Origin: an uncultured Clostridia bacterium
GTDB lineage: Bacteria; Bacillota; Clostridia; Oscillospirales; Ruminococcaceae
Direction of reading: 5' to 3'
Assembly: GCA_947625915.1 (NCBI GenBank)
Contig: CANQPX010000018.1
Location: 1-35,310 of the forward strand
DNA: 35,310 nucleotides
Shown piece after piece: positions 8,241 to 15,268 of this stretch. Below the pieces are notes generated by a model. It did no database searches. It worked only from the letters and a program-made list of their open reading frames with translations, and was not told the origin of the DNA. The position numbers and the translations under genes were made by a program. The number at the start of each line of letters is the position of its first letter. Positions within the stretch are counted from its first letter, which is position 1.

Positions 8241-9818
8241 AAAAAATTTTACAGCGGTCTGCTGATGATATTGTCAGCACTTGTTCTTTCCTCATGCGGC
8301 GAGCGGCGTGCAGACTGGGAAAATACCCTGCCTACTGCCGTGACCACAAGATCCGAATATGAGGAAGATACTTACACCGAAGAAACAACTGCACCCACAT
8401 TGCCCGATGTAACTACCGTTGCCCGTACATCACGCACAGCCGCTACTTCATCCACTCCCGAACTTGCCACAACTACCGAAACGGAAACTCCCGCTTTTCA
8501 GACTTCCGAAGAAACTGAAAGCGGATCGACTGTTTCCGCAGTTCCCGGCATACCGAAAGTGCCTTTGTCCGAATTTACAAGCACTACCGCTCTGCGCCCC
8601 GAAAGAAATACCATGTTCACTTCCACGGAAAGCAGCGGTTCTTCAGAAACGGCTCCATCGAACAGCACCGGGCTTTCTTCGGCAAATGAAAACACTTCTT
8701 CTTCCTCCGGAAATACTTCGCAAAATATCACCGAAACAGCAGTCGTATCCGATCCCGCAACTCCCTATGCCGCAAAAAGCACGGATCTCCGCCCTTACAG
8801 CTACAGTTCTCTCAGCGAAAAAAAAGTTTACATCTACGACGCGCTCATAACGGCAATTGAACAGAAAAAAACTTCTGTGCAGTTTTCTTCCGTAATAGTA
8901 TTCAACTCCGAAGACTACCGTGACGTTTATCAAATACTTTACAACGATGAATGTTCACTGTTCTATCTGAATACAAAAATGCAGTATGCGGTAAATTCCG
9001 TCACCGATCAGGTAGCAGAAGCAAATATTTTCTACCGCTACAGCGACGAAGAGATCACCCGTATGCAGAACGCTATCGACAGCGAGGTAAATAAAGTTCT
9101 CTCCGGGATAAAGCCCGATATGTCGGAATACGATATAGTAAAACTTTTCTATGACTATCTTGCGGAAAATGTCGTCTATGACGAAAGTACCGAGAACTGC
9201 CGCGATATTTACGGAGTGTTCGTTGATAAAAAAGCCATATGCAGCGGATATGCAAAAGCTTTTGAATATCTTTGCAGCAAAGCAGGTATAGAAGCCATAA
9301 CCATCACAGGCGATGCCGATGAGGTACCGCATATGTGGAACATGGTAAAGATCGGCGGCGAGTGGTACCATATCGACCCCACATATGCCGTTACCGATTC
9401 AAAAGTAGGGAAATATGTAAGATATGATTACTTCTGTACAACAGATGAAGTTATCGCCCGCAGCCGCGTTGTTTATGAACAGAATTATAAATACCCCGCC
9501 GCAGTTTCCACAAGCTGCAATTACTATGTAAAAAACGGTCTTATTGCCAACAGCTGGGACGAAGTACAGAAAATGCTCACCGACCGCATAATCGCTGTCT
9601 CCGCACAAAAAGGGCTCGTTGTCGAACTTCAGTGCGGAAACAAAGATACCTACGACCTTTCGGCATACAGGCTCTTTGACCGTTCTCAAGCACAGGCTCT
9701 GACCATTATGCAGGACGCTCTTGACAAAGCGGAAAATAAATACCAATGCGACAACATTTCATATAACTGTGATGAAAACACTTATGTTTTAAAGATCTTC
9801 CTTGAATATACGGAATGA
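8238..9818 (+). CDS. Transglutaminase-like domain lipoprotein with Ser/Thr stalk (paralogue 4)
   Basis: 526 residues. The signal peptide ends in a canonical lipobox LSSC (C20). A Ser/Thr/Glu-rich stalk of about 160 residues (to roughly residue 180) leads to the conserved region. The triad is C335 (ICSGYAKA), H365 (PHMWNMV) and D380 (HIDPTYA). With paralogue 5 it forms a subgroup having PHMWN in place of S/THAWN, and it uniquely replaces the TWDDP motif by TYAVTD. The stalk suggests display through the cell wall. The gene lies 95 bp after paralogue 3; the split initiation region occupies much of that gap. The role is unknown beyond a predicted extracellular cysteine enzyme. Confidence 0.86.
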   Translation: MKKFYSGLLMILSALVLSSCGERRADWENTLPTAVTTRSEYEEDTYTEETTAPTLPDVTTVARTSRTAATSSTPELATTTETETPAFQTSEETESGSTVSAVPGIPKVPLSEFTSTTALRPERNTMFTSTESSGSSETAPSNSTGLSSANENTSSSSGNTSQNITETAVVSDPATPYAAKSTDLRPYSYSSLSEKKVYIYDALITAIEQKKTSVQFSSVIVFNSEDYRDVYQILYNDECSLFYLNTKMQYAVNSVTDQVAEANIFYRYSDEEITRMQNAIDSEVNKVLSGIKPDMSEYDIVKLFYDYLAENVVYDESTENCRDIYGVFVDKKAICSGYAKAFEYLCSKAGIEAITITGDADEVPHMWNMVKIGGEWYHIDPTYAVTDSKVGKYVRYDYFCTTDEVIARSRVVYEQNYKYPAAVSTSCNYYVKNGLIANSWDEVQKMLTDRIIAVSAQKGLVVELQCGNKDTYDLSAYRLFDRSQAQALTIMQDALDKAENKYQCDNISYNCDENTYVLKIFLEYTE

Positions 9819-9820
9819 TC

Positions 9821-9839
9821 CTTTGAATTTTATTCAAAG
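9821..9839. other. Small perfect hairpin between paralogues 4 and 5
   Basis: An 8-bp stem (9821-9828 with 9832-9839) with a TTT loop starts 3 bases after the stop of paralogue 4. It is AT-rich with no T-run, so a weak RNA-stability or attenuation element is more likely than a terminator. Confidence 0.4.
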
Positions 9840-9877
9840 CAAAATAGTGCTGCCTGCCCTGAAAGGGGGGAGAATTT

Positions 9878-11107
9878 TTGCGAAAAAAATATAGTTCTGT
9901 AAGGAAACATTTTTACCTTGGCTGCACCGCAGTGTTGATCGCTGCGGCTGTAGTTTTTTGCGGCTGTGAACGGAAAACAGACAGCTACAATGTCTTTTCC
10001 AACGGAACATCCACAGAAGTCGGCATAGAACAGCCTTCCCAAAGCAAAAAGACCGACAGCGCGGATTTCTATATCCCCGAAGGAATGGATAATGACTATA
10101 TAAGCAAAAATTTTCTTAACGATGAGGAGCGCGAATATTACACACAACTCTTGAAAGACCTCGGCACGTTCAAAGAAAAAGTTCCCCTTATGATAGACGG
10201 AATGGAATACGGAAAACTTTTGAACGTTCTCCGTCAGGAACAGCTCGCATATACCCAAGTCGCAGGCTGGGACTGGGAATTCAATACAGAAAGACAAGGC
10301 TTCGATATCGTATTCAGGTACCGTTTCACCGCCGATGAGATAAGCAGCATGAACCTTGCCTCGGAAAGAGCCGCAAAGGAAATAATGAAAAATGTTACCG
10401 ATGATATGGACGATTATCAAAAACTGAAATATTTTCATGATTACCTCGTCCTTAACTGCGATACCGACCAGAACGATGAATATGCCGATACGATATACGG
10501 CGCACTTGTCCGCAAAAAAGCCCTCTGCGAAGGATATGCAAAAGCCTTCTCGTACCTCTGCAATCTTGCGGGGATAGAGAATATCATAATCACCGGCGAA
10601 GCTTCCGTTCCGCATATGTGGAACATGGTGAAACTCGGCGGCAACTGGTACCATGTTGATATAACATGGGACAATCCCAACGACAAGCTTCATGAAGATT
10701 ACCCCGATGTGATCCTTTATCAGTATTTCATGGTCACGGATTCCGTAATAGAAAATAACCATGTCATATACACCTATCCTTTTGAACCGCCCAAAGCAAA
10801 CGGCAAGAACGAAAACTACTTTATCCGTGAGGGAACGGATATAACCGATGAAGAAGAATTCCTCACCGCATCGGAAAACGCAATAATCAGCGCTGTGAGC
10901 AAAGGCGAACAAAGCGCCATGGTAAAATTTGAGACCAACGATCTTTTCATATCCATAAGCTCCGAGATCTCAAACCGCTCCATCAATGAAATATTCGATC
11001 CGATAATATCCAAAGTTACCTCAACGTACGGAAAGAACATAAAACTCAGCTATACCGATTACTATGAACAGTACCGCATACTTACATATATAATCGAATA
11101 CGACTGA
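9878..11107 (+). CDS. Transglutaminase-like domain lipoprotein (paralogue 5)
   Basis: 409 residues starting at TTG, chosen because AAAGGGGGGAG ends a few bases upstream and the reading frame then gives a basic N-terminus and a hydrophobic signal segment. The lipobox is atypical (VFCGC, with cysteines at 28 and 30), so lipidation is less certain than in the other four. The triad is C217 (LCEGYAKA), H246 (PHMWNMV) and D261 (HVDITWDNP). It has no long stalk. It is the last of the tandem set; bases 11108-11170 after it show no strong intrinsic terminator. Probably co-transcribed with paralogue 4. Confidence 0.84.
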   Translation: MRKKYSSVRKHFYLGCTAVLIAAAVVFCGCERKTDSYNVFSNGTSTEVGIEQPSQSKKTDSADFYIPEGMDNDYISKNFLNDEEREYYTQLLKDLGTFKEKVPLMIDGMEYGKLLNVLRQEQLAYTQVAGWDWEFNTERQGFDIVFRYRFTADEISSMNLASERAAKEIMKNVTDDMDDYQKLKYFHDYLVLNCDTDQNDEYADTIYGALVRKKALCEGYAKAFSYLCNLAGIENIIITGEASVPHMWNMVKLGGNWYHVDITWDNPNDKLHEDYPDVILYQYFMVTDSVIENNHVIYTYPFEPPKANGKNENYFIREGTDITDEEEFLTASENAIISAVSKGEQSAMVKFETNDLFISISSEISNRSINEIFDPIISKVTSTYGKNIKLSYTDYYEQYRILTYIIEYD

Positions 11108-11174
11108 TGTAAGGGGCTTATTTTACGGCAAAAAAATTTTCATTTCTTTTTCACCATTACGCATATAAAATCTC

Positions 11175-11203
11175 TTGACAAATCAAAAACAATATGTTAT
11201 AAT
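11175..11203 (+). promoter_or_regulatory. Consensus sigma-A promoter (P1)
   Basis: TTGACA (11175-11180), 17-bp spacer, TATAAT (11198-11203). No credible protein-coding frame follows for more than 400 bases. Two small hairpins (11283-11298 and 11300-11320) lie in the predicted transcript. Read-through would reach the terminator at 11523-11552, giving an RNA of about 340 nt. Confidence 0.8.
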
Positions 11204-11383
11204 AAAATTTATTTTAATTATAGAAAGTCAGGATCTTTTCATCTTTTTTACTTTTTTTTGCCCCAAATTGCCCTGTTTTTCTAACATATTTCTATGTTGG
11301 AATTGCGAAGAACACAATTCAGACAAAATATCAGGCGCATTTTTGTGCAAGCATACAAATTCCAAAAAACTTGCTAAAACCTG

Positions 11384-11412
11384 TTGACTATGTAATGTAA
11401 ATGAGTTATAAT
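11384..11412 (+). promoter_or_regulatory. Consensus sigma-A promoter (P2)
   Basis: TTGACT (11384-11389), 17-bp spacer, TATAAT (11407-11412). It points at the structured, non-coding stretch ending in a terminator at 11552, so it is the likely promoter of a small RNA. Confidence 0.82.
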
Positions 11413-11418
11413 AATGTT

Positions 11419-11552
11419 GATGTTAGAAATTATCTAATACATTCAATTAGTTTAACATCCGTTTTGTTGTCTCCTTTCTTTTGTTCTACACATATTATCT
11501 TTACTTTTACATCATCTTACTTGCAGGGCACCGTTTGCCCTGCTATTTTTTT
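11419..11552 (+). ncRNA. Candidate small regulatory RNA, about 134 nt
   Basis: The stretch begins 7 bases after the -10 box of P2 and ends at an intrinsic terminator. The 5' part folds into GATGTTA (11419-11425) with TAACATC (11453-11459), enclosing an inner CTAAT/ATTAG stem (11434-11438 with 11446-11450). A single-stranded pyrimidine-rich middle follows, carrying CTCCTTTC at 11471-11478, which is complementary to GAAAGGAG ribosome binding sites. The 3' end is the terminator hairpin. No start codon with an SD or coding frame fits. I do not recognise a named RNA family. A trans-acting antisense RNA that masks SD sites is an inference from this layout; an untranslated leader of the downstream gene is unlikely because the terminator separates them. 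Confidence 0.55.
11523..11552 (+). terminator. Intrinsic terminator of the candidate sRNA
   Basis: An 8-bp perfect stem GCAGGGCA/TGCCCTGC (11523-11530 with 11536-11543), loop CCGTT, followed by TATTTTTTT. Confidence 0.85.
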
Positions 11553-11577
11553 GCCTTTTTGTCCTTTGCGGTAAATA

Positions 11578-11643
11578 TTGTCAATTATTATATGCCCCGC
11601 ATATAATAAATCGTACGGATCAAAACACAGATCATGCCGTACG
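11578..11643 (+). promoter_or_regulatory. Promoter and leader hairpin of the Cys/Pro-rich protein gene
   Basis: TTGTCA (11578-11583), 18-bp spacer, TATAAT (11602-11607). The transcript would begin almost exactly at a hairpin CGTACGG/CCGTACG (11612-11618 with 11637-11643), extended by GATC/GATC pairing. The hairpin abuts the AAAGGA ribosome binding site at 11644-11649, so it may protect the 5' end or tune initiation. Confidence 0.7.
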
Positions 11644-11658
11644 AAAGGACTGATACAT

Positions 11659-12168
11659 TTGGCAAACGTTTCCGATAACAGATGCAGCATAGCGGTAACG
11701 ATAGAGGAACTCTTTACCGTATGCCCATGTAAACCTAAATATTTTACCATTGAAGTACGGAACAGCAGCGGAGAACTTGTTGCCCACGGTCAGGTAGCCG
11801 GCGGAAATTCCGCCGTATTTTCCCTGCCCTGCAACGGCGTATACGCCATTACGGCAATAGGCGACGCAAACTCATCTCCGAGATCCCAGACAAGACGTGT
11901 AAGGTGCTGCTGCGGCGAATCGGGCGGTCTGACGTTCATATTTACCGTTTATGAGCCTGTATGCTCGAACCCGCCCGCACCCTGTCCGCCGCCTTGCTGT
12001 CCGCCGCCTTGCTGTCCTCCGCCCTGTCCCCCGCCATGCCCGCCGTATCCTCCATGCAAGCCGAACTATCCGGTTCCGCAAGCGGAAGTACCGAGCGGCG
12101 CAGCAGACAATGATAAGCATTGCAAAGAAGCGGGAGACTGTTATGAAGTAACAGTGAGCCGCCGTTAG
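11659..12168 (+). CDS. Cys/Pro-rich hypothetical protein
   Basis: 169 residues from a TTG start, chosen because AAAGGA lies 9 nt upstream and the promoter rules out a start at 11578. The N-terminal ~110 residues look like a beta-rich domain (YFTIEVRNSSGELVAHG, SLPCNGVYAITAIGD) with paired cysteines (VCPCKP, RCCCGE). A collagen-like low-complexity stretch of PPPCC/PPPC repeats follows (about residues 115-140), then a charged tail. No signal peptide or membrane segment is seen. Cys-rich proteins of this type can be spore-coat or crust components in endospore formers, but that is a guess. It has its own promoter and terminator. Unrecognised as a named family. Confidence 0.75.
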   Translation: MANVSDNRCSIAVTIEELFTVCPCKPKYFTIEVRNSSGELVAHGQVAGGNSAVFSLPCNGVYAITAIGDANSSPRSQTRRVRCCCGESGGLTFIFTVYEPVCSNPPAPCPPPCCPPPCCPPPCPPPCPPYPPCKPNYPVPQAEVPSGAADNDKHCKEAGDCYEVTVSRR

Positions 12169-12175
12169 AGCGCAA

Positions 12176-12214
12176 AAAGACCGCCCGAAAACCGAGCGGT
12201 CTTTGCTATTTTTT
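12176..12214. terminator. Bidirectional terminator
   Basis: A 9-bp stem AAAGACCGC/GCGGTCTTT (12176-12184 with 12196-12204) with TATTTTTT after it on plus and TTTTT flanking it on minus. It sits between the convergent Cys/Pro-rich gene and yjfB and can serve both. Confidence 0.88.
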
Positions 12215-12407
12215 ATGCTCTTACATTAAGAATACTTCCGTTTGCTCCGGCAAAACTCGGCACAGAATCAAGCATTTGAAGCACGCCGTTCATCATATCA
12301 ACGTTGCTGTCCATCGCTTTTTTAAGCACGCTGGTCTGTAAATTCTGCTGGAAGTTCGCCGCGCTCATGCTCATAGCCATCTGAGCGATAGAATTTACCA
12401 TATCCAT
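12213..12407 (-). CDS. yjfB: YjfB-family putative motility protein
   Basis: 64 residues matching the small YjfB family: N-terminal MVNSIAQMAMSMS, a central QTSVLKKAMDSN, and the closing GANGSILNVRA typical of these proteins. Members are called putative motility proteins because of SigD-type regulation in bacilli; the biochemical role is unknown. The start at 12407 is chosen because AAGGAGG ends about 8 nt upstream; the longer frame to 12434 would include the ribosome binding site. Its co-oriented neighbour is a chemoreceptor-like protein, which supports a motility or chemotaxis link. Confidence 0.82.
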   Translation of the reverse strand: MDMVNSIAQMAMSMSAANFQQNLQTSVLKKAMDSNVDMMNGVLQMLDSVPSFAGANGSILNVRA

Positions 12408-12546
12408 AATGCGATCCTCCTTCTGTTGAAGCATAAATGTTATTTAGATAAAACATCGGAACTCCCCTTGCTGCCTTGCCGTTCCGCACTTTGCCCCGTT
12501 GCGCCCCGTGACTCCGTGCAGCCCGCCGCGGCTTTAAGGAAAATTC

Positions 12547-13560
12547 TTATGTCTGATCTGCCGTAAATGCCTTTATCTCATTAAGCATAGTCATGAAATT
12601 ATTAAGATCCGCAAGACAAAGATCAAAGGCTTCCTTGGTCTGAGCGACCTGCGCGCTCATGTCCTTAGAATGTGTACCGATCTTCTGCATAGCTTTTTCG
12701 ATAAGATCGGCAGACTGCTTACTTGTCTCCGCAAGGCTTCTTACTTCCTGAGCGATAACGCCGAAGCCTTTTCCGCTCTCCTTGGCTCTTGAAGCTTCGA
12801 TAGAAGCGTTGAAACCGAGTATTTTAGTGTTAAGTGCGATATCCTGAATTACCTTTACCGTACCTGTAGTAGCGGAGACCTCGCTTGCGGATTCGCCCGC
12901 GATCTTGTTTACATTATCAAAAGCCGTTGCAAGGGCGTTGATCCTTTCGGAACTGCGGTTGATAACTTCTTCCGCCTCGGAGATCTTCGACATCATGGAT
13001 CTGTTTATGTTAGTGAGTCCGCTGTTGGACTGATTTGCAAGGTAGTTATTGTAAGCGGTCTGGGAAAGGACTTTTGCAATTGTGCAAAGGAAATCCGCAG
13101 CCGCGTCCACCTGACGCTTATCAATGATCTTGATCTTCCTGAGTGCGCGTATGTACTCGTCCGGATCAACGCCGATCTCGGAAGCTATCCTGCGGAATTT
13201 ATCCTCATCGGGTTCTTCCGTAAGCACCTGACCGCCGATAAACGAGCCTATGAACTCGCCGTTGAGCATGATCGGCGCAGCGAAGTCCACAAGTCCCGCA
13301 TGGCAGAAATACGCTGCCGCACGTCCTGTGCGCATAGTCTGTTCGCCGCCGCTCTTATCGCAGTTCTCGCATCTTGAGCAGCCGACGGGCGACTGTCTTG
13401 TATAATGCATACAGAAGTCGGTGAAATTACTGCCTTTTGTAACGGCATTTCCGTTTTCATCGGTAGTAAGAGCCGCCATTCCGGTAAGATTGGCAAAACC
13501 GTCCTGAATTTCCTGCAAGGTCGCCACATCTATAAGATCCGTAAGTTTAACACTTGCCAT
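12547..13560 (-). CDS. Soluble PocR-domain methyl-accepting chemotaxis-like protein
   Basis: 337 residues with no transmembrane segment or HAMP domain. The N-terminal ~170 residues are a PocR sensory domain with the Cys motif C61-x2-C64-x2-C67 and CHAGL at 86-90; PocR domains are known or predicted to bind small organic ligands such as diols. The C-terminal ~150 residues carry a short MCP signalling hairpin with tip ALNTKILGFNASIEASRAKE (about 242-261) followed by GFGVIAQEVRSLAETS. It probably reports cytoplasmic metabolites to CheA/CheW. The start at MASVK follows a GGAG site; the frame to 13569 adds only MFF. A sigma-A promoter lies about 110 bases upstream. The signalling domain is shorter than in transmembrane receptors. 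Confidence 0.9.
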   Translation of the reverse strand: MASVKLTDLIDVATLQEIQDGFANLTGMAALTTDENGNAVTKGSNFTDFCMHYTRQSPVGCSRCENCDKSGGEQTMRTGRAAAYFCHAGLVDFAAPIMLNGEFIGSFIGGQVLTEEPDEDKFRRIASEIGVDPDEYIRALRKIKIIDKRQVDAAADFLCTIAKVLSQTAYNNYLANQSNSGLTNINRSMMSKISEAEEVINRSSERINALATAFDNVNKIAGESASEVSATTGTVKVIQDIALNTKILGFNASIEASRAKESGKGFGVIAQEVRSLAETSKQSADLIEKAMQKIGTHSKDMSAQVAQTKEAFDLCLADLNNFMTMLNEIKAFTADQT

Positions 13561-13578
13561 AAAAAACAACTCCGATCC

Positions 13579-13648
13579 GCAGCGGAAGAACGCTGCATAA
13601 ACTGATGATCCGATATGAGAGCGGGGGTAAACGGAAAAAAGCTCTCAT
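13579..13648 (-). promoter_or_regulatory. Structured leader of the PocR-chemoreceptor gene
   Basis: Two hairpins occupy the ~100-nt untranslated leader: ATGAGAGC/GCTCTCAT (13615-13622 with 13641-13648) and GCAGCG/CGCTGC (13579-13584 with 13591-13596), the latter just upstream of the ribosome binding site. I do not recognise a known riboswitch consensus. Confidence 0.45.
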
Positions 13649-13669
13649 TCACACACATTTCTACTATTA

Positions 13670-13698
13670 AGGATACACTATTTAACTCAATTTGTCAA
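13670..13698 (-). promoter_or_regulatory. Sigma-A promoter of the PocR-chemoreceptor gene
   Basis: On the minus strand TTGACA (13693-13698), 17-bp spacer, TATCCT (13670-13675). The spacing is ideal and the -10 slightly weak. Confidence 0.75.
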
Positions 13699-13791
13699 GA
13701 AAAAAAGGCGGCAATTTAAAAAATATGTTAATTCTGCACATATTTACGTGCCATTTATTTTCTATTAAGACATTACGGAAGGGGAAGCGAA

Positions 13792-13850
13792 AGGTTTTGT
13801 ATAAAATTTATCAGCGGGAGAGCTTATTTTTGTCGTAATCTACAAAACCT
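13792..13850. other. 10-bp inverted repeat in the divergent intergenic region
   Basis: AGGTTTTGTA (13792-13801) and TACAAAACCT (13841-13850) are perfect inverted arms 39 bp apart, overlapped by a GCGGGA/TCCCGC pair (13814-13819 with 13858-13863). It lies between the minus-strand chemoreceptor promoter and the plus-strand deacetylase promoter. It may be an operator pair or an RNA structure. No coding frame is seen between 13561 and 14089. Confidence 0.35.
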
Positions 13851-13925
13851 CTATAAAATCCCGCAAAAAAAGCATTTTTTTCTCGGAATAACTGAAAATT
13901 CCTTGAAAAAACCTTTCCGCGCGGG

Positions 13926-13954
13926 TTGACATCAGCAAAAAAAAGGTGTATTAT
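13926..13954 (+). promoter_or_regulatory. Sigma-A promoter of the deacetylase-bactofilin operon
   Basis: TTGACA (13926-13931), 17-bp spacer, TATTAT (13949-13954), upstream of a leader of about 130 nt. Confidence 0.78.
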
Positions 13955-14042
13955 TATAAGGTATAGGTGTGCTTTGAAGCAGCCTGTATCAAATTTGTTG
14001 AAAAATTTTACATTATTTTCATAAAATTGTTAAATGCCATCG

Positions 14043-14092
14043 AAAGGAGAAGCGCTCCCCATAAATGAAATAAGAGCGCAGTCACGGTTATG
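14043..14092 (+). promoter_or_regulatory. Split initiation region: SD, hairpin, start codon
   Basis: AAAGGAG (14043-14049) lies 40 nt from the ATG at 14090. GCGCTC/GAGCGC (14052-14057 with 14074-14079) pair between them; looping them out leaves 12 nt. A stop codon in the deacetylase frame (TGA at 14066) excludes an upstream start. The loop itself contains a two-codon mini-ORF ATG AAA TAA (14065-14073). Confidence 0.6.
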
Positions 14093-15181
14093 TACTTCGG
14101 CAGCGTTAAGTTTTTTAAACATCTTATATACATCATAGTGTTCGGCTGGATAGCCGCTGCAACATTTCTTGCAGTCTTTTTCGGCATAAAATACCTGAAT
14201 GAGACAAGAAAGACCACCGACGCTTACAGTTCCTCCGAGGATCTTTCCGAGGATAAGATCATTATCCCCGACGGAACAAGCTTTGAACGGCTCTTCCTCG
14301 TTATGGCCGCAAAAGGCTATTCCACCGAGGAAATGCTTTCCCTTATCGAAGAGACCGACAGGGACGCTTTCAGACAGTTCGTAAAGGATTATATATCCTC
14401 CGATGTCAGCCTCTTGGAAGATATAAACGCGGATAACGGGAACAATATTACAAACGGCGCTCCCGATCCCGACGCAACGGACAGCGCAGCCGAATATACA
14501 AAACTTTACCCCGATCTTTACGCTGAAGATCCCCCCACAAGTTTCAAGGAGGACAACGGCACCATTTACCTCACCTTCGATGACGGTCCTTCGGAAAATA
14601 CCGAGGATATTTTAGCTATCCTCGACAGATATGACATAAAGGCTACTTTCTTCTTCTGCGGCGGGACCGATGATGCAGCCAAAGAACGCATGAAAGCCGT
14701 TGCAGACGCGGGTCATACCGTCGGCATACACTCCATTTCCCACGATTATAAAAAGATCTACGAAAGCGTTGAAAGCTACCTTGCGGATTTCAACGATACA
14801 TATAACTGCATATATGAAGCAACAGGCGTAAAACCACAGATCTTCCGCTTCCCCGGCGGCTCGATAAATAATTACAACAGGTTCACCTATATGCAGATAA
14901 TCGCCGAAATGACAAGACGCGGCTTCGTCTATTACGACTGGAACGTCAGCGGCGAGGACGCAACAAAAGGCGCAGACTGGACAAGTATCTACAATAACGT
15001 CCTTACCGGGATCGAAAATAATTCCGCCGACAGAGCCATAGTCCTCCTGCATGACAGTCAGGATAAATATGCCACCGTCACAGTGCTGGAAGATGTCATA
15101 GACGAACTGCTCGCACAGGGCTATACTTTCGGACAGCTCGACCCGACAGTCAGACCGATAAACTTTTCATATGTCGACTGA
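14090..15181 (+). CDS. Membrane-anchored polysaccharide deacetylase (NodB domain)
   Basis: 363 residues. A hydrophobic N-terminal anchor (about 9-34) is followed by a ~120-residue spacer and a NodB/CE4 deacetylase domain. Motifs are visible: TFDDGPS at 162-168 (motif 1, catalytic Asp and metal Asp), HSISH at 214-218 (motif 2 metal His pair), RFPGGS at 253-258 (motif 3) and IVLLHDS ending at 323 (motif 5). Such enzymes remove N-acetyl groups from peptidoglycan or another cell-surface glycan outside the membrane. It is the first gene of an operon with a bactofilin 87 bp downstream, so it may act at a site organised by that scaffold. The substrate cannot be told from sequence. Confidence 0.92.
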   Translation: MYFGSVKFFKHLIYIIVFGWIAAATFLAVFFGIKYLNETRKTTDAYSSSEDLSEDKIIIPDGTSFERLFLVMAAKGYSTEEMLSLIEETDRDAFRQFVKDYISSDVSLLEDINADNGNNITNGAPDPDATDSAAEYTKLYPDLYAEDPPTSFKEDNGTIYLTFDDGPSENTEDILAILDRYDIKATFFFCGGTDDAAKERMKAVADAGHTVGIHSISHDYKKIYESVESYLADFNDTYNCIYEATGVKPQIFRFPGGSINNYNRFTYMQIIAEMTRRGFVYYDWNVSGEDATKGADWTSIYNNVLTGIENNSADRAIVLLHDSQDKYATVTVLEDVIDELLAQGYTFGQLDPTVRPINFSYVD

Positions 15182-15268
15182 TACACAAATTTCCGTGTAA
15201 TTTCCGCATAAAATGCGTAAACTTAAACAGATACAGATAAAGTAAACCAAAGGATAGGAGCGTTTAAA

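Noticed and set aside
11175-11387. 70-residue open frame downstream of promoter P1
   Set aside because: It overlaps the promoter, has no ribosome binding site and reads as low-complexity AT-rich translation.
13579-13648. c-di-GMP riboswitch in the chemoreceptor leader
   Set aside because: Hairpins are present, but I could not find the conserved GEMM core bases.
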